5,384 nucleotides of DNA from Glaciecola sp. UBA1851 (GTDB lineage: Bacteria > Pseudomonadota > Gammaproteobacteria > Enterobacterales > Alteromonadaceae). Both the position numbers and the translations under genes were made by a program. Numbering within the stretch: the first letter of the stretch is position 1; each line of letters opens with the position of its first letter. The stretch covers positions 1-5,384 of the forward strand of contig DDIL01000117.1 of NCBI GenBank assembly GCA_002338515.1, read 5' to 3'. The notes under the pieces are model-generated. The model was not told where the DNA came from, ran no database searches, and saw only the letters and a program-made list of their open reading frames with translations. Shown piece by piece: positions 4,479 to 5,384 of the stretch.

Positions 4479-4862
4479 ATGGATAACGCAGTTTTAATAT
4501 CAGGCGTGTTAGTTTCAATTTGTATGTTAGGTATTTTAATCTATCTTCAAAAGAACTCTCCGAACATTCTTAAAGTTCCCGCTCAATGGATTGCAATCGC
4601 TACCTTACCAATCATAATTGTTCTATTTGCTGGCGGCTATATTGATAAGTTCAGCGGTTTTGGTATTGTTTTGGAAAAAACGTTAAACTCACCTATCATT
4701 AATAATACAGAAAATAATCCGGCCTTAGCATCGGTTGTTTTATCTGAACAGTCGATTCTTTCAGATGCGCCAAGTGTAACTAAAGCTAGTAGCTCACAAT
4801 TAGACAAATTAACGGTAGAGCAAAAATTAGAGACTAGATACATCAGGTTTGTAGAAGGCTGA
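4479..4862 (+). CDS. Small two-helix membrane protein of unknown function
   Basis: I do not recognise this 127-residue protein. Two hydrophobic stretches, residues about 4-23 and 37-54, look like membrane helices. With few charges outside them a hairpin in the inner membrane is likely. The second half (residues 55-127) is polar and soluble, with a Ser/Asn-rich linker around 76-108 and a charged end. A weak AAGG-type ribosome site lies about 12 bases before the ATG. It is divergent from the CheY-like gene and converges on the integrase with 60 bases between stops. The protein stops abruptly after R-Y-I-R-F-V-E-G, so the C-terminus may be shortened, but I have no homologue to prove it. It could be a partner of a lost neighbour. 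Confidence 0.7.
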   Translation: MDNAVLISGVLVSICMLGILIYLQKNSPNILKVPAQWIAIATLPIIIVLFAGGYIDKFSGFGIVLEKTLNSPIINNTENNPALASVVLSEQSILSDAPSVTKASSSQLDKLTVEQKLETRYIRFVEG

Positions 4863-4922
4863 ATAACCGAATAGGTACGTGAAATACGATATAAACTCCT
4901 AACACTATGTTAAATATAGTTA

Positions 4923-5384
4923 TTACTCTACTTTTCTATCTTTCCCTGATGATGCGCGGCGTTTACGCTCAACTTGAACGTATACTGTGTCAGTGGTCGC
5001 GCTGCTTGAGTGTCCCAAATCTTCTGACAGGTCTTTTAATGGACGATCTCTTTCTATTTCCATACTCGCACCGGTATGTCTTAGGTAATGTGTAGACGCT
5101 TCCTTAAGTTTTTGAGCTTGCTCCAAACCTTTTTCGCTTTTCATTTTTTCATAAGCGGCATTTAAAATATGCTGTATTAAACGAGATATTTGTCTACTTG
5201 TTATGCCCCCGCGTCCTCTTATTTTTTCAACCAATATAGTTTGCTCGCCCTTGGATGGTAAAGCAGAAAGGCCGCGCCACTCTCTATATCGCGTTAAAAA
5301 AGGCAAATAACTTTTTGGTACGGTGATATCGCGTATTTTCTTACCTTTTCCATAGGCTTTAAACCACCAGTTATTGTCCTCATC
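4923..5384 (-). CDS. Tyrosine recombinase / phage-type integrase, C-terminal catalytic part (runs off the right edge)
   Basis: The frame is open from the right edge of the window to the TAA at 4923-4925, 153 codons, so the true start lies beyond the window; the TTG at 5304-5306 is only an internal Leu codon. The visible part begins W-W-F-K-A-Y-G-K-G-K-K-I-R-D-I-T-V-P, the beta-hairpin that carries the catalytic Lys. It then has T-H-Y-L-R-H-T-G-A-S with the H-x-x-R pair, L-G-H-S-S-S with the second His, and T-D-T-V-Y-V with the nucleophilic Tyr. The first catalytic Arg must lie off the window. All visible active-site residues are present, so the enzyme is probably active. It cuts and rejoins DNA through a phosphotyrosine link, as in integration of phages, islands or integrative elements. 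No attachment site was recognised. Its presence supports mobility of this region. Confidence 0.93.
   Translation of the reverse strand, partial: DEDNNWWFKAYGKGKKIRDITVPKSYLPFLTRYREWRGLSALPSKGEQTILVEKIRGRGGITSRQISRLIQHILNAAYEKMKSEKGLEQAQKLKEASTHYLRHTGASMEIERDRPLKDLSEDLGHSSSATTDTVYVQVERKRRASSGKDRKVE

Noticed and set aside
4637..4843. 68-codon minus-strand frame
   Set aside because: Antisense to the two-helix membrane protein, whose membrane segments make better sense; no ribosome site.
4907..5095. 62-codon plus-strand frame
   Set aside because: Antisense to the integrase catalytic domain.
1..5384. CRISPR array, tRNA, rRNA or integron attC sites
   Set aside because: No regularly spaced direct repeats, no cloverleaf with a T-loop and anticodon arm, and no paired integron-type core sites were found by eye on either strand.

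Overview
This is a low-GC (roughly 40% by eye) accessory stretch from a Gram-negative bacterium, most likely a marine gammaproteobacterium of the Shewanella/Pseudoalteromonas/Vibrio kind. The guess rests on the Rhs core style (HM-G-GRIYDPTIGRF-QADPF), the lipoprotein signal, a single-domain CheY protein and the integrase type. Species cannot be fixed from the sequence. No complete housekeeping gene is visible. The window looks like a graveyard or assembly yard of polymorphic-toxin pieces next to an integrase.

Layout. (1) 1-45 is a 36-bp stub of an Rhs gene (coding for ..QLVHMVGRIYDP), cut off at once. (2) 64-1965, minus strand, is an orphan Rhs tip: Rhs core fragment, then a lipase-type toxin domain (GHSLGG), then an overlapping ankyrin-repeat lipoprotein that is the probable immunity protein. 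The Rhs part is broken by a one-base frameshift near 1732-1735 and an in-frame TAA at 1389-1391. The module is bracketed by an imperfect inverted repeat (10-45 against 1942-1977, 34/36 identical) derived from the Rhs RIYDP coding segment. (3) 1978-2228 has no convincing gene but holds a probable terminator. (4) 2229-2970, minus strand, is a complete Fic toxin-antitoxin pair: a 52-residue antitoxin with the S-x-x-x-E-G inhibitory motif, overlapping a Fic AMP-transferase with an intact HPFREGNGRxxR motif. (5) 2981-3283 is non-coding with a cluster of inverted repeats. (6) 3293-3885, plus strand, is a third Rhs core fragment without an identifiable toxin. (7) 3886-4293, minus strand, is a CheY-like stand-alone receiver with a good sigma70-type promoter. 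(8) 4479-4862, plus strand, is a small two-helix membrane protein of unknown function. (9) 4923-5384, minus strand, is the C-terminal catalytic part of a tyrosine recombinase running off the right edge.

How the parts relate. The two Rhs heads at 1965 and 3293 point away from each other and enclose the Fic pair. The lipase module is enclosed by Rhs heads pointing towards each other. All three Rhs pieces begin at nearly the same place, just before the HM codons, with unrelated sequence upstream. The inference is that this short conserved Rhs segment is a repeated recombination breakpoint at which toxin/immunity cassettes were inserted, inverted or lost. The Fic pair, CheY protein and integrase look intact as far as they can be seen; the Rhs pieces look like remnants, although the lipase and its immunity protein are individually intact reading frames.
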